DNA of 64,000 bases from Amoebophrya sp. A120 (taxonomy: Eukaryota; Sar; Dinophyceae; Syndiniales; Amoebophryaceae). Below, one piece after another: positions 50,801 through 62,800 of this stretch (positions within the stretch are counted from its first letter, which is position 1; each line of letters opens with the position of its first letter). The DNA lies in NCBI GenBank assembly GCA_905178155.1, contig CAJINV010000002.1:6850743-6914742 (forward strand), given 5' to 3'. The notes under the pieces are model-generated. The model did no database searches and was not told the DNA's origin. It saw nothing but the letters and a program-made list of their open reading frames with translations. Both the position numbers and the translations under genes were made by a program.

Positions 50801-53800
50801 GGAGGGCGACGTAGAGCTTCTGGAATCACGAGGCCAGGAGGAGGATCAGGAACAAGTAGCACTGCGTCTGCACCAAAAGTAGCTGCGTCAAACAAGGACG
50901 AGGACGACAGAAATACTAAAGCTGGTGCGCCGACGAGCAACAACTCCGAAGAAGCGACCGGCGAAGCAGGTGAACATAACGCCGCGCGCGACATCAACAA
51001 CATGCAGGATGAGGGGGCGGAGCAGGTCGTTTCCGCGGAGGTGAGCGAAGACGAGGAGCTGAACGCCCATCCCGTGAAGGTGGATAGTGTGATATGCAAG
51101 AAAAAAACTGTGTAAGTGTAACTCTGTAATGCAGAACATGCGTCAGAGTTACACTTACACCTGTCATGCCAGACAACCATGGAGTCCTCTTTTCGCGTGT
51201 GTTTTCCCTTACAAGCCGCGCATGACAGGCTTCCTCTGTCATGCTCATGTAGAGCAAATTTGTGATGCTGTCAACCAAAGAAAGTTACACTAACACAGTT
51301 TTTTTCTTGGATATGTGAAAGTAGTCTACACGGTGGTCGGGATTGTCTGCATCCTGGCTCTTGCGGTGTGGTATGCGAACAAAACGAACAAGAGATGCGT
51401 ACTTCTTTGTGGCGTTTTTCTGATTTTGTAATTGTATTCGCAATCGCAAATTAACCTTAACGTACCTGTCGGTTTGAATAATTGCTTGGTACTGCCATGA
51501 AGACAAAGTACTTAAGTAGCCAGCAAGGTGCCTCCACTGAACATAAAACGTCAACTACTACAAATCAGCCCTGGCCCAGGTGGATGCGTTCTTGGTTCGA
51601 CCCTGACTTCGGGAAGATCAGCATCGCGCTCGACGGCGAAGAGATGCTGCAGAAGAATCTGCAAAACCCCCGCGCCGCCACGCACTTCCAGCACACGGGG
51701 GATAGAGCGGCTTCCGAGCGAAATCGCTCGGGCAGTACTAGCTCCGCGGTCGGAGGACGAGGCGCAAACAGTAGTAACACGAAGTTCCAGCTCCCTTTAA
51801 AATCCGCTGGGCTACCCGGCTTCGACCACGATTTGCATGCGCAAGACATGCGGGGCACGAACATCATCGAGCGGACAATGCGGTTTGGCCGCTACAGAAG
51901 AGTTTCCGACACCATCCTGGGGCACGGGAGCTGCAAAGTCGTGTACCTAGCGGAGAACGTGGAAACGGGCAAAAGGGTCGCCTGGAGCCAGATCGGCGTC
52001 CAGGAGGAGCAGAGGAGAAGGTCGAGGGCTCTGTCGGTGTCGACGCAGTTGGAGCAAACGAAAAACGAACTGCAATTATTGATCGCTGCAACACAACCCG
52101 GAATGCCGCAAAATACGACGAGTGGTTCAACATCTTCTGCGAACAAAGGGAACCAAAACCAGAAAATGAACATCCAGGAATTAGACCGGCAGAAAATCCT
52201 GAAACTTCTCGATTACTGCTTCGACACCATAGAGGAGCCGAATCTCGCCGGAGGGCCGAACAGAACGGTGCAAACCACCGAACGGATCCACATGATCACG
52301 GAGCTCCACCCGGGAGGGTGTCTGCGGAAGTGGCACTACAATGTCTCGAACGGCATCCATCCGGAAACGAACGAAAAGGGGTTCAAGTTCGCCGGGGAAA
52401 TGTGTCGGGAGTTGAAAAACTGCGCGATTTCGGTGTCCCAGGGATTGCGGTATCTCCACAACACGAAGATCATCCATAGAGACGTATCAAATGTAAAAAA
52501 TGTCTGGGTCTGGAAACTTGTAATGCTGCGCTGCGAATAGTGAATGAAATGTTCTGTAATGCACAGGCAAGCATGAGAAATGTCTGCGCTTCTTCGTGTT
52601 GCGTTTTTCGCATGACAAACTGCGTTTTTGCATGCCAGGCAAAAGGGTCTCCTCTTTGCATGACAGGCAAAAGGGGACCGGGAAATCGCTTGCTGGTTAA
52701 CATGTATGCGTGACAAGCTGGCTGCGTTTTGCATTCGTGGCAGTCCAGGAAAGAAGAAGAACTAGTGAAGCGATCGGATCGACGAGGTGCGTCAGGGGGC
52801 GTCACTCATTCATTCACTCACACTCTTGGACACGCATCACAAATTTTTTGGTCATGCCAGACAAGCATGACAAAGCCCGCAAGCTTCCAGACCCAGACAC
52901 TTCTACATTTGATAAGACGTCCGACCGGACAACATTTTCGTCAAAGTCGACCGTGGGGGGAAGATTCAGGACGCGGTTTTGGCGGATCTGGGGTTGTTTC
53001 GCTTCGCAGTGGAGCCAACAAAGACGAAAAACGCCAGTAGTGGTCAGCAGAGCAGAAACGCGAGTACGAAGGTGACCACAAGGTCTTCTTCGAAGAACAA
53101 AAACAGCACGACACCGCCGGGCATTACTAGTAGTACTGGGAAGGTACTTGGAGGTACTACAACTGGTAGTCAGCAGCGCAACAGCAACAGAACGCCGGCG
53201 GTAAGCAGCAGTGCGGCCGCAACCCCGACCCCAAACAGCAATACAAACGCAGCTGCTGCGTCGACGCCACGGAACCCCAGCGCAGCGGGGGGCATTCTGT
53301 CGAACACGCCAACTCCGACCGGAGCCAGTGGGACGTCGAGTGGTGGCACGACATCAAGTGGCATAGCAGGGCCACCACCTCCCCCGGGCTCGGGTCAAAA
53401 TTCGGTCGTTCCTCCGCCGCCCCCGCCCAGGACGCCCAGGACAACGACGACCACGACGCCAGGAGTGAACACCTCGTCATCCAGTCTGCAGTTCGAGTTT
53501 GTCTCTGCGGGAGGAGATATGAAGAACACAACGACTACTTCCATCGCAGCAACGAGCACTAGCACAATCATCCCTGGACTCATAGATCCCCCACCTCCCC
53601 CCGCGCCAAAGTCGCTCTCCGGAACTTCCGCGGTCTCCGCTGCGTCAGGACCACCAGTTGTGGCTCCACCCCCCATGCGGGGCTCTCCGACGAGCACTCC
53701 GACGCAGCAGGCAGCGGCGCCGCGAGATGCTTTGCCGCTTTTGAGTGCTGGTGGCCCAGTGGCGGGGGAAGCGGATTTGGACTCTTTGATCCAACCTTTG

Positions 53801-55287
53801 GCACACCCATTACTGAATACGGGCGCTCACAATCAAGGAGATCACCGGGGAAGTAGAAACAAGCAATCAGGATCGTCACATCAGCATCACGTTGTGCAAC
53901 CACACCACCCAAGGCCGAGCAACATTCCTATGATTGCGACTTCCGCTTCGCAACTCGACCCCATCGGAAACAGTGTGTCGAGCTCCAGCGCTGTTTTTCA
54001 GCCGCCAACCCCCCCGATGGTGACACCACCGAGCGTCGCGATGACACCCCCGGGCGTGGTCGTCTCAAATGGGCCGCCTCTACTGCACCATGGCTCGTCA
54101 CGAGCCGACCACGGCGCAGCTACATCGAAGCAATCGACTTCGAATGACAACAACTCGTCTCGCCCGAGTAGTACGAACCCCAGTCCAAAATCTTCCACGA
54201 ATACGACACCAATAACCGCCCAAACGCCGTTCGGGAACGGCATCCTGCAGCAGCAGGCTTCCGGAACCAGTGCCGCGAGTTCATCCTCCACAACTGCGCA
54301 TCATCACACTCCTATCCACCACCAGCAAACCTCGTCTAGCTCCGCCTCAAATGTAATCGATCGGCAGATCTCTAATTCTGATATCGATAACGATAGGCAG
54401 ACAGACACCGAGTTTATGGGAGGTAACAATACCTTCACGCAGCACAGCACGTTTGAGACAAGTACGAAGTTCACGATTTCCGGGAATGACGCTTATTACC
54501 CGCCGGAAGTGATCAAGCAACTCCTGGAAAACCCGCCAAATTTCATGGACTTGACGGCGAAGGTCAGGTGTGAATTCGACTCAAAACTCGACATCTACAT
54601 GTTTGGGCTGTCGATTCTCGAGATGTTTTTGGACGGGCGGAGGAGAACGTTTGTGAAGAACTACGCAGAGTATGACGAGTACGAGGAGTATGCGCTTGCG
54701 TTAGAGCATGAGAAGTCCAAGGTGTTAAGCGAAGCGAGGCATAAGTTCGCCGAAGACCAATTCTCCCACACGCAGCTGAATTACTTCCTGGCGGGCGCTT
54801 TAAAGACGGATCCAGAACGCCGGTGGACGGCGAATGACTGCCATCACGGTTTAACGCAGTACCAGACCATGGGCGGCGGAGCAGGGGGTGCTTCGAGCTC
54901 GTCGGGGAACGCGGGAGTTGGAGGTGGGAACAGCGCGGATCCGAGCTCGGTACTGTTCATGAACTTGCTTCTACTTTGGAGGTCTGCCTTTAGCCAGGTT
55001 TTCTCAGATGCCTGCCACCAGACCTCGACGTTGACCTTAATTATAAAGCAAAAGTGAAAGTCAGTGTGAAGGTGGACTACGTTTGTTTTTTTTTTCTTTT
55101 TTCCTCTGACAGTATCAGTAGAACACCAACAAGAAACAAAAAAAAATCGCAGCCTCTCGGCGGCGGGATGGTAGGACCCGAACACACCGGGCGCAAGGAG
55201 AGCCACGATAACAGCTCGACGATAAGCTGCACGCCCATGCCTGCTGGTAGCACAGCCGGCTTTGACGACCTGGAGTTACAACCATAA
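47890..55287 (+). CDS. Membrane-anchored WNK-like protein kinase
   Basis: Exons 47890-48199, 48456-51092, 51319-51398, 51503-52484, 52920-54981 and 55113-55287 join to exactly 2082 codons; the 51399-51502 and 54982-55112 introns (GT..AG) are inferred. The N-terminal half is Ser/Gly-rich. It holds a membrane segment (FALMGIGIAL...LYILVY) and, much later, a second (VVYTVVGIVCILALAVWYA) before the kinase. Kinase motifs: GHGSCKVVYLA with Lys in the glycine loop, and VAWSQI where most kinases have VAxK. This is the WNK signature; WNK proteins have VAWCEL. Then ITELHPGGCLRKW, GLRYLHNTKIIHRDVRPDNI, ADLGLF (DLG as in WNKs), DIYMFGLSILEMF and DPERRWTANDC. About 480 Pro/Ser/Thr-rich residues, with poly-Pro runs, are inserted between DLG and the DIYMFG helix. 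WNKs sense osmolarity and chloride; the role here is unknown. Confidence 0.75.
48200..48450. mobile_element. Introner element, family C
   Basis: Starts TATCAAACGTAAAAATGTCT and ends AGACATTTTTGCATTTAATA. Perfect TSD CCCCG. Frame restored (FRLP|GAAYDW). Confidence 0.9.
51093..51313. mobile_element. Introner element, family G
   Basis: Starts TATGCAAGAAAAAAACTGTG and ends AACACAGTTTTTTTCTTGGATA. Perfect TSD TGTGA. Interior carries CTGTCATGCC and GCATGACAGG. Joins VDSV to KVVYTVVG, right at the second membrane segment. Confidence 0.9.
52485..52914. mobile_element. Introner element, family C, inside the kinase catalytic loop
   Basis: Starts TATCAAATGTAAAAAATGTC and ends AGACACTTCTACATTTGATA. Perfect TSD AGACG. 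Removing 435 bases joins IIHRD to VRPDNIFV, so correct removal is needed to make the kinase. Confidence 0.95.
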
Positions 55288-58257
55288 CGGGGGGTCTAGT
55301 CATCGGCTCCAGAACTTTTGGAAAACTTTTCGAAAACTTTGAATTTCCTGAAGGCCTGCTCGTCCGAGAGGCTTTCTCCAAACTTCGTAGCCAGCGACCA
55401 CGCGGCCAGCACGAGAATGGGCCGCAGCTTGCCATCGTGGTTCCTGTGTGACCGATGGGGCCCTGCGTTTTTCGTGGGTCCCCAGCTTGCGCACTTCACC
55501 AGAGTGAAAAGCGCCCGCATCAGAGAAGGCTGGGGCCGCGCCGAGCCTGGTGGCACAACGTGCAGCATCGGCGTGCTTCGTGGTCAAGGCCAAGGACCAA
55601 AGAGATTTGCTCGCTGTTCGTAGTATCAAAGAGAGACCCCTAGCACCAAAATAAAAGCCCAAAAGCCTAGCCTGGCTCAGGAATCCCCTTGCGCCGCAAA
55701 AGCAAAGGCATTGGCGAAAATAAGAAAAAAACGCCAACAGCTTGGCAGCGGGTTCGGAACAATGCAGAGTTGTCCCAAGCACGCACTTGGGTGGCCATGT
55801 TGTTTGTTTGACCGAGGGGCCAACGCACTGGGGTGGCCATCCCCCCATCCGGGGCCAGCCCTCCTCCTTTGTGGCTAGCAGGGTCTAGGGTTTAGGGTTT
55901 GGCCCTCCTCCTTTTCACCTCGCACAGGGCTTGGGTTTGGGGTTTAGGGCTTAGGGCCTAGGGCCTCGGTTCTCAGGCGCAGCGCGCCGGCCGCGAGAGG
56001 CGTGTCAGTCTGGAGAGATCCAGGGGGCGCGCCCCTGCGCCGCGTTGCGTTTGTAATTACTACAAGAAAAAGCGGCGCAGTCGAAGAAGCAAACTCTGGC
56101 CGCTGCTATCTTTTTGGCGCCTGTTCTGACCCCAGGCACGGCGGCACGCTGCCAGAAAGGAGCTGGGCTGTGAGTCTTCAAAAAGTACAAACGAAGCGCT
56201 TCCCAGACACGAAGCAGGGTGGTACTGCCTGCGAAATCGGCAAAGCTCACGGCTCAGGTTTTGTCGTCTTTGTGGCGCCGTGCCGTCGTGTTTCGTGGCC
56301 ATATACGTTGACCGATAAAAGGCGTGCGCGCTGCCGTCGGTCACACGTGAATCGCGGGCGGAATCTTCTCAGCAGATTTTTAATTTATTACGCGTCTGAA
56401 CAGCGTGCCGCCCTGTTTCGTGATAGGTTTGGACCCCGGAGCCGGGGCGAAAAGTTGTATATTTTACATGCGACGAATAACGTGGGGGGTAATGTTATCC
56501 ATGGCGGCACCGCGTAGGCAAAAAAGCGCGCTTTTTCAACTTTTGCTCAAATTCTGAGGCAAGACGCGGCCTGTGCGTCTATTTTGAAAAGTTTTTTTTT
56601 GCAGTTTTGCACTATATGCGAAAAACCAAAACCGATGGCATGGCGCCGCTTTTCTGGCCCTTAAAATAAAATGAATCCCGAGCTAATTCCCGAAAAAAAA
56701 AACTTTTGAAAAACTTTCCAAAAGCTTCCATTTGGGGCACCAAAACAGTGCCGGCCCCAAGCAGAATCCGCCGCGGGGAGCTTCGAGAAGGGAGGCCAGA
56801 AAAAAAGTTTTTTCGAAGTCTTTTCGGGCTCATTTCGGGCTCACCGAAATAGCACAGCAAAAAAGTCGCATTTTTTGGCCTCCGCCGTACCACCGTGCCA
56901 AAGTCGGCACTGCTCCAGCGCCGATGGTATGCTGGTGGTGTTTTTTTGTTATGTTTTGTCAATGCCGGCACTTTTGCGATGGATGGGGTTCGCTTAGTCA
57001 AGCTTTTGGGTTTTTGGATATTGGATCGGATGGCGAAGGGAGGGATATGCGTGGGCTTGGGTCTTAGTTCCGGGATGGGTTGGAGTTGGGGATTGGTACT
57101 GGATTGGGTATCACTATATTTATTTCCCGACTTGAGAGACTACTCTCGGAAGCCACTCAGGCAGCAATGCAAGTTCGGGATGAGTTGGAGCGCGTCACGC
57201 CCCGCGAGGTAGAAGAAGAGGACAGCGACGCGACGCAGAAGGGGGGTTGTCGGATTTAGAGCCGGCCGCCTCGAGGAAGTGGAAGACGCAGCACAGCCCG
57301 GAGATGGGATTTCTTTCTACTCGGAAGCCACTACCTTCTTGGGCCCGCCTGGAGGAGTTGGAGTCTGTGGCGCAACGCGAGGCAGGTAGAAGAGGGGGAC
57401 AGTGGCGCGAGGTAGAAGGGGGGGGGCTGTGGGATTGACAGCCGGCCGGCTCGAGGACGCCCGCGGGGGATGAGGTAGAGCCTGGCGATGAGGCTATTCT
57501 GATTTTGGCTCGAGGGCATGGCGGGGGCCAAAAAGTGGAAGGCTTACCTTCGCCGTCCTCTTTTGATGCGCCTGAAAAGAGCCGGGCAAAACCTCTGCCG
57601 AGATTCTGGCCTGGCGTCTCTTCTAGAAGCCCTCCGCGGCGGATTCTGCTCGGGCCCGGAACTGTTTCGGTGCCCCTTTTCGAAGTTTTGCAAAAGTCCA
57701 TTTCAAGTTTTCTTTTTTGCTTGTTAGCCCTGGACAAAAAAACGGGTGGTCGGGAAAGTGGCGTGGAGGCTTCGGCTTCCATTTTTCGGGAGCAGCGTAA
57801 AAGTGCAAAAAAGAACGTGCGCAAATCGCCACGCAGATCCTGCGAAAGCAATACCCTCAGCAATGCTTTGGGCGTTCGCGTCTTTGACCCTGCGCCGTGC
57901 CGTGTTGCACAAGGTTGCCCACGACGGTGGGCGCCGCATGTAAAAAGTACAGCCGTCAGCTCCGGCCCCGGGGTCGAAACCTATCACGAAGCAGCATGCC
58001 ACGCGGCCCAAACGCGTAAGAGGTTAGCAGTTTCGTAAGAGGATTCCGCCCGCGATTCACGTGTGACCGGCGCCAGCGCGCTCGCCTCCCTTGTGTCGGC
58101 CATCATATACGACCACGAAACACGGCGGCACGGCGCCAAGAAAAGAGCGCCGGCCCTTGGTGGCTTCGCGTCGTCTATTTTCTCTGCTTTTCAAAGTTTT
58201 CGAAAAGTTTTCTGCAAGTTCTGAAGTTTTAATATAGACCCCCCGTTATGGTTGTAA
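55276..58257. mobile_element. 3 kb foldback element at the 3' end of the kinase gene
   Basis: Ends TTACAACCATAACGGGGGGT... / ...ACCCCCCGTTATGGTTGTAA. Perfect TSD TGGAG (55271-55275 and 58258-58262). Long imperfect inverted arms pair across the whole element: 56345-56370 with about 58043-58068, 56405-56440 with 57975-58000, and 56700-56810 with 57590-57690. The centre (about 57205-57460) holds GC-rich direct repeats. TTTAGGG-like tracts lie at 55886-55965. No transposase seen. Open frames inside, up to 222 codons, are mirrored in the arms and not credible genes. Without the insertion the kinase frame would read LESEP and stop at 58274. Confidence 0.85.
55886..55965 (+). repeat. Telomere-like TTTAGGG tracts
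   Basis: GTCTAGGGTTTAGGGTTTGG and GGGTTTGGGGTTTAGGGCTT are degenerate runs of the plant/dinoflagellate-type telomere heptamer, inside the foldback element. Confidence 0.7.
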
Positions 58258-58274
58258 TGGAGTCTGAGCCATGA

Positions 58275-59816
58275 TGTGAGAGCAATGCGGGCGGCGTTCA
58301 TGCTGGTGTTGCGCCACAACTCCCGTGGACACAACGCGCAATGCATCAACGGAAAATAGAAACTCGTCTCGAAGAGAACTTACTAGCACTCAGCAGTCGC
58401 AAAGCGCTGGCGCTGTCGTTAGATTTGTATCACGTCCTGGCTGCGTCTAAGTCTATCTACACCTACAGGAGAAAAAAATGAACCGTGACGATGAGAAACA
58501 GAAAGAGAAAGAATCACGAGCATGCTTGTACCATATTAAAGATCGAAATAAGAATTTTCACGCTAATTCTACTTTACTTGTACCAAACATAACCCACAAT
58601 TGTTGTTGAGCAGTTATCGATACGACTAGTACGACTTTTACTCCATCTACCCCACTGTAAATTTTTACCCTAATCGTGTTTCTTGTACCATCACGACCGA
58701 GAGAGGTTTTCCCTTTCCCACCTTGAAGAGCACCAGGAGGTGTATTGCTGGGTGCGAAGCCTCGTGCTTTGGATCCGCAACGCAGCTCCGAGTTATGGTG
58801 CTACCAGTACATTACCCTCTTTTGTCCAGCAGAACAGAACTTTTCGCGTCATTCAGTAGCGACTTATCTTTTGCCTCAACACTGCAGATCGAACTAGAAT
58901 CATCTTGCAAAGCCAATAAATCTTGTTTTGATACACCACGACGCCCTTTGATCTAATTTCCTGCCCTCGTTTTCAATCCCGATACCGAAGCCCTTCTGAT
59001 TTAGTCGAGTACTACCCGTTCTAGAACTACTAGTGTCAGCTGTCGAACGGAATGCATCTCGAGGAATGACACCAATTGTGGTTAAAAGTCTTCGCGTGGC
59101 CACCTTTATTGAGTGGCTCTTGCTACCTATGTCTTCATCGTGGTGCTTTCGCTTGATTTCTGAACGTCGTGAACTCTTTTGCGCGGCTTGTTGATGTTGT
59201 ACTGACGATACCTACGCTTATATTCCTGCCCTTGCTTTTTGGATTTGCGAGTTGTGCCAACTTTGATCTGTAGCATGAAAAGATTCTCAAAGAAAACTGC
59301 CTCAGCACTGGTAGTGCGCTGAATGGCCACTGGACGAGGACAAGTTACTCTACTCCAATGGCCATTCGTTTTACGTCCGACAGGATGAAGACGGCAGACA
59401 TCTTCAGTGTTCTGCGAGATGAAGATCTTCAATTATCTTCTTCCCCTCCAAGGTCCAGAAACTTTGAAGTCTGTAGCTAAACGGCGCTTCAGCAATGAGA
59501 CTACAGAAGAAGTAGAAGTTAGTAGGCGCCATTGTCTATCGTCTCGATCTAGACTCACTCCTACAACGTACAGCGATCTGTTATCATCTAAGATTGGCTT
59601 CGACCGCTGATAATTTTAGTTTGAGTTTCACCTTCACGACCCATAGGACAAAGAGGAGAAGACGCACTACGTCTCTCCTCTTCAGTTCGTTGTCGCACAT
59701 GTTCTTGTAAGACCTTCCGAGAAGTGAATTTTCGTCTCATGTGTCACTAGCCAAGCTCAACATCGGCACAACAAGAGACCACCTCCGGACCACGTGAGAA
59801 CAACAAAGGAACAACA
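58275..59816. other. Intergenic spacer
   Basis: Short unrelated frames on both strands; no motif, RNA gene or element end recognised. Confidence 0.5.
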
Positions 59817-62800
59817 ATGGCCCACCTTCTGGAATACGCGAAGCAGTCTATGGCTGCGGTGAGAGAGGAATTGGAAGAGGCATTGAAGCAGGAAGAAGAA
59901 GAGGACCCCGGCGAGTTTGCCGACGGGGCACAGCGAACAAATCAAGGCGGAGATACCCACCACGACGAACAACCGCAGCTCGGTTTTTCCAAGCTCGCAG
60001 AGGCGATCGGGGCCGGTGTGACCCAGATCGTTGAGCAGGCAAACGACTACCATGCCGCCGCTAGTCAAAGCAGAGCTGCTGCGGCCGCAAGCGGGGGAAA
60101 TGCTTTTAGCATTGGAAGTGCTGGATTGAAGCAGCCTGCGCCGCCACCGCTAAGTGCAACGGCAGGCGTTGCTGCGCCTCATCATCCTCAGCCGCCACCA
60201 ATGCCGCAGAGCAGAACAAACCCGCTTACTGGTGGCCCCATAATTCTCGCCGGTGGTTCAACTGCTGGCAGCTCCTCATCTTCTACAGCGCCTGTGGCAG
60301 GGTACGCAGCTCCTGCTGCACCGGCCAGTAAATCCGGAGGCCGAGGTCCGTTGTTTTCCACCTCCTCCGCCCCCTTGGACACCGGCGGAGACGAACAAGT
60401 GCTTGCGAATCTGCGAAATTTGCAAGGAGGGGGCGGCGACCAAGCTGCACGACCTCCCGCACTGGGCACTGCGACGTCAGCACCAAACACGACTTCGCAA
60501 CGGGAGTTTTCCCCGAAAGCACGACCTGCAGTCCAACAGCAACATCCCAATAGTGCACAAATCATGACTCCGTCCCAGCTAACACCCACACTGGTGCCTG
60601 CAGGGGGAGCAGTAGATCCTGGAGCTACAACTGCTAGTGCAGTTGCTTCCACCGCGGTGGGAGGTGTACAAGAACTTCCCGTCGGCCCCGGCGTGCCGCG
60701 AAGTGCAGCTGCACAAAATGCGGGCCACCTGAGCCCAAGGTCTGCAGCTGCCGGAGTGGGCCTCGCAGGTAAAAATCCGTTGCAGCAGCAGCAGCTCCCT
60801 GGTGCGAGCGCAACGCCAACTGCTTCGAGCGCATTGTCCGGTGCTACTAGCCAACCGCCTAGGCCTCCCCTGACCCCACCCTTAACGACCGCGACATCCT
60901 CTACAGGTTCGTCCGCGCCAGCAGCAATGCCCCCAGCACCACCAACCGCAGCTGAGCAGCTCACAGCGGCCGCAGCGGGCCGGCCGCTTTTCGGAGGTCC
61001 CACAACTACACCCGCACCGCCGAGTGTGAACAACCCAAATCCACTTCCAAGACCGATTCCTCAGCACCAGCAAACCCCGCTGGCAGTTGCACCAACTCCA
61101 CCATCAACCTTGGTCTCGGCTGCGCAAGTTTCAGCCCAGCATCCCCCACCAGGTACTGGTGGCCATGGTACGGCGCAGCAGTCGCTCGGAGTTCTTGCAG
61201 AGCACAGCACGACGACCGCAGCGGGGGCCTTGGGCGCAGCTGCAGGCAGCATCAAGATCAACCCAACCAGCAACCAGTTCTTCGAGCAATTGCAGCAATT
61301 CGCGGGCAGTGCCCAGCAAGCGATCTCGGAGTCGGTGACCCAGGTGCAGAAGCAACTGCAGGACCCAACCCAGCAACTCGAGCAGACCATCGCGGCTATC
61401 AAGCTGACGGACCACAAGGCGATTTGTGGGCTGGATTATCCAGGAAAAAACACCCATCCCCATCCATTTTTTGCATGACAAATAGCGGATTTTATGCATG
61501 TTTTGCATGACAAGTTGGATGGGGATGGGTGTTTTTTCCTGGATATGGATTTGCAGGTTTACATGCAAATATTGCTGTCCATGCGAATTTTGCCCGAGGA
61601 CCACAGGACCGTGTTTATGGAGATGCTCACGCAGAACGATTTGGGAACACCGTATTTGGAAAATTGATTTTGAGGACTGATTAGAAGAAATTGAATGAAA
61701 TTATCTCCTTGCTGATTTCGAGATGCAGTTTTGTGCCGACAACGTGCCTGGGTTTTTCTAGTAACTATAGTAGAGAGGAACTTTTTCGCACGGAGTTCGT
61801 TGAAGTTGATTCATTTCAGCAGAAAATGAATATCCCAGTGACCTCCAGCGCGAGGGGTTGCAGTACCTGCTTCTGTACATCACGAAACTGAACCGCAAGA
61901 TGAAGATGATGCAGGCCGACATCCAGAAGGTCGGGCAGGACTACCTGCTGTTGCAGCAAAACTACAAGGAGGCGCAGGAAGAAGTCCGGAATCACCAGGC
62001 GGACGAGGCTCTTCGACAGGAACTGGAAACGGCGAAAATGAAGGTCGCGAAACTGGAGGAAGTGCTGCGGGAAAAGGAAGAAGTATTTATCTATTTTGGA
62101 TGATCGTCTTTTTGTAAGAGATGAGCATGAAGTAAGAGGATGAGCGACTGGTGCGAGAGATGCGTGAGAGTTCTTTCCTCACCACAACCGCAAGGAATCG
62201 ACTCCGGTTCCTTCATCAAAAAGTCTATTGAGATGAAACTATTCTGGCTAAAGATAAAGAACCTAGAAATCCATGCAAATTTCAACAAGAATCCACTTTC
62301 GGAGATCTGCCTTGCAAACCTCCAGCTAATATCACTATTTCACTACTACAGCAACAAGGAACCTCCTTGAACCTGCTGCAGCAGACCTTCGAGGACCTGA
62401 CGGCCGAGCACGACCAGACCCTCCGCCGCTTAGCCGCGGTGAGGGAGGAAAATGAGGCGCTGAAGAACAAAACTACAGGTGGTACCAATTCTACTTCCGG
62501 TGGAGGAGCGACAGCATCTACTTCTTCCGCAGGCAATGCAAACCACTCCTCTGGCGTAAATTCGACTTTGCAGCGGACCATCAATCCCAAATCTCCCAGT
62601 TCGTCCAACAGCAAGGAATCCACAGCTACCCCACTGCACGACAACGATTCCGAGGCCCAGCAGCAACAGATCGACGCACTGCAGAAGCAGGTCAAGGGGT
62701 TACACCGAGATTTGGAGCGACTCCTCCGGGAAAAGGAAGAACATTTTTTCGAGAAAGAAAATTTCGTCGATAGAAGGTTAGTTCTGTCCATGGCCTCGCA

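Noticed and set aside
57195..57863. 222-codon minus-strand frame in the foldback element, and its partners
   Set aside because: Spans the repeat-rich centre and one arm of the palindrome, with open frames in several registers. No transposase motif seen.
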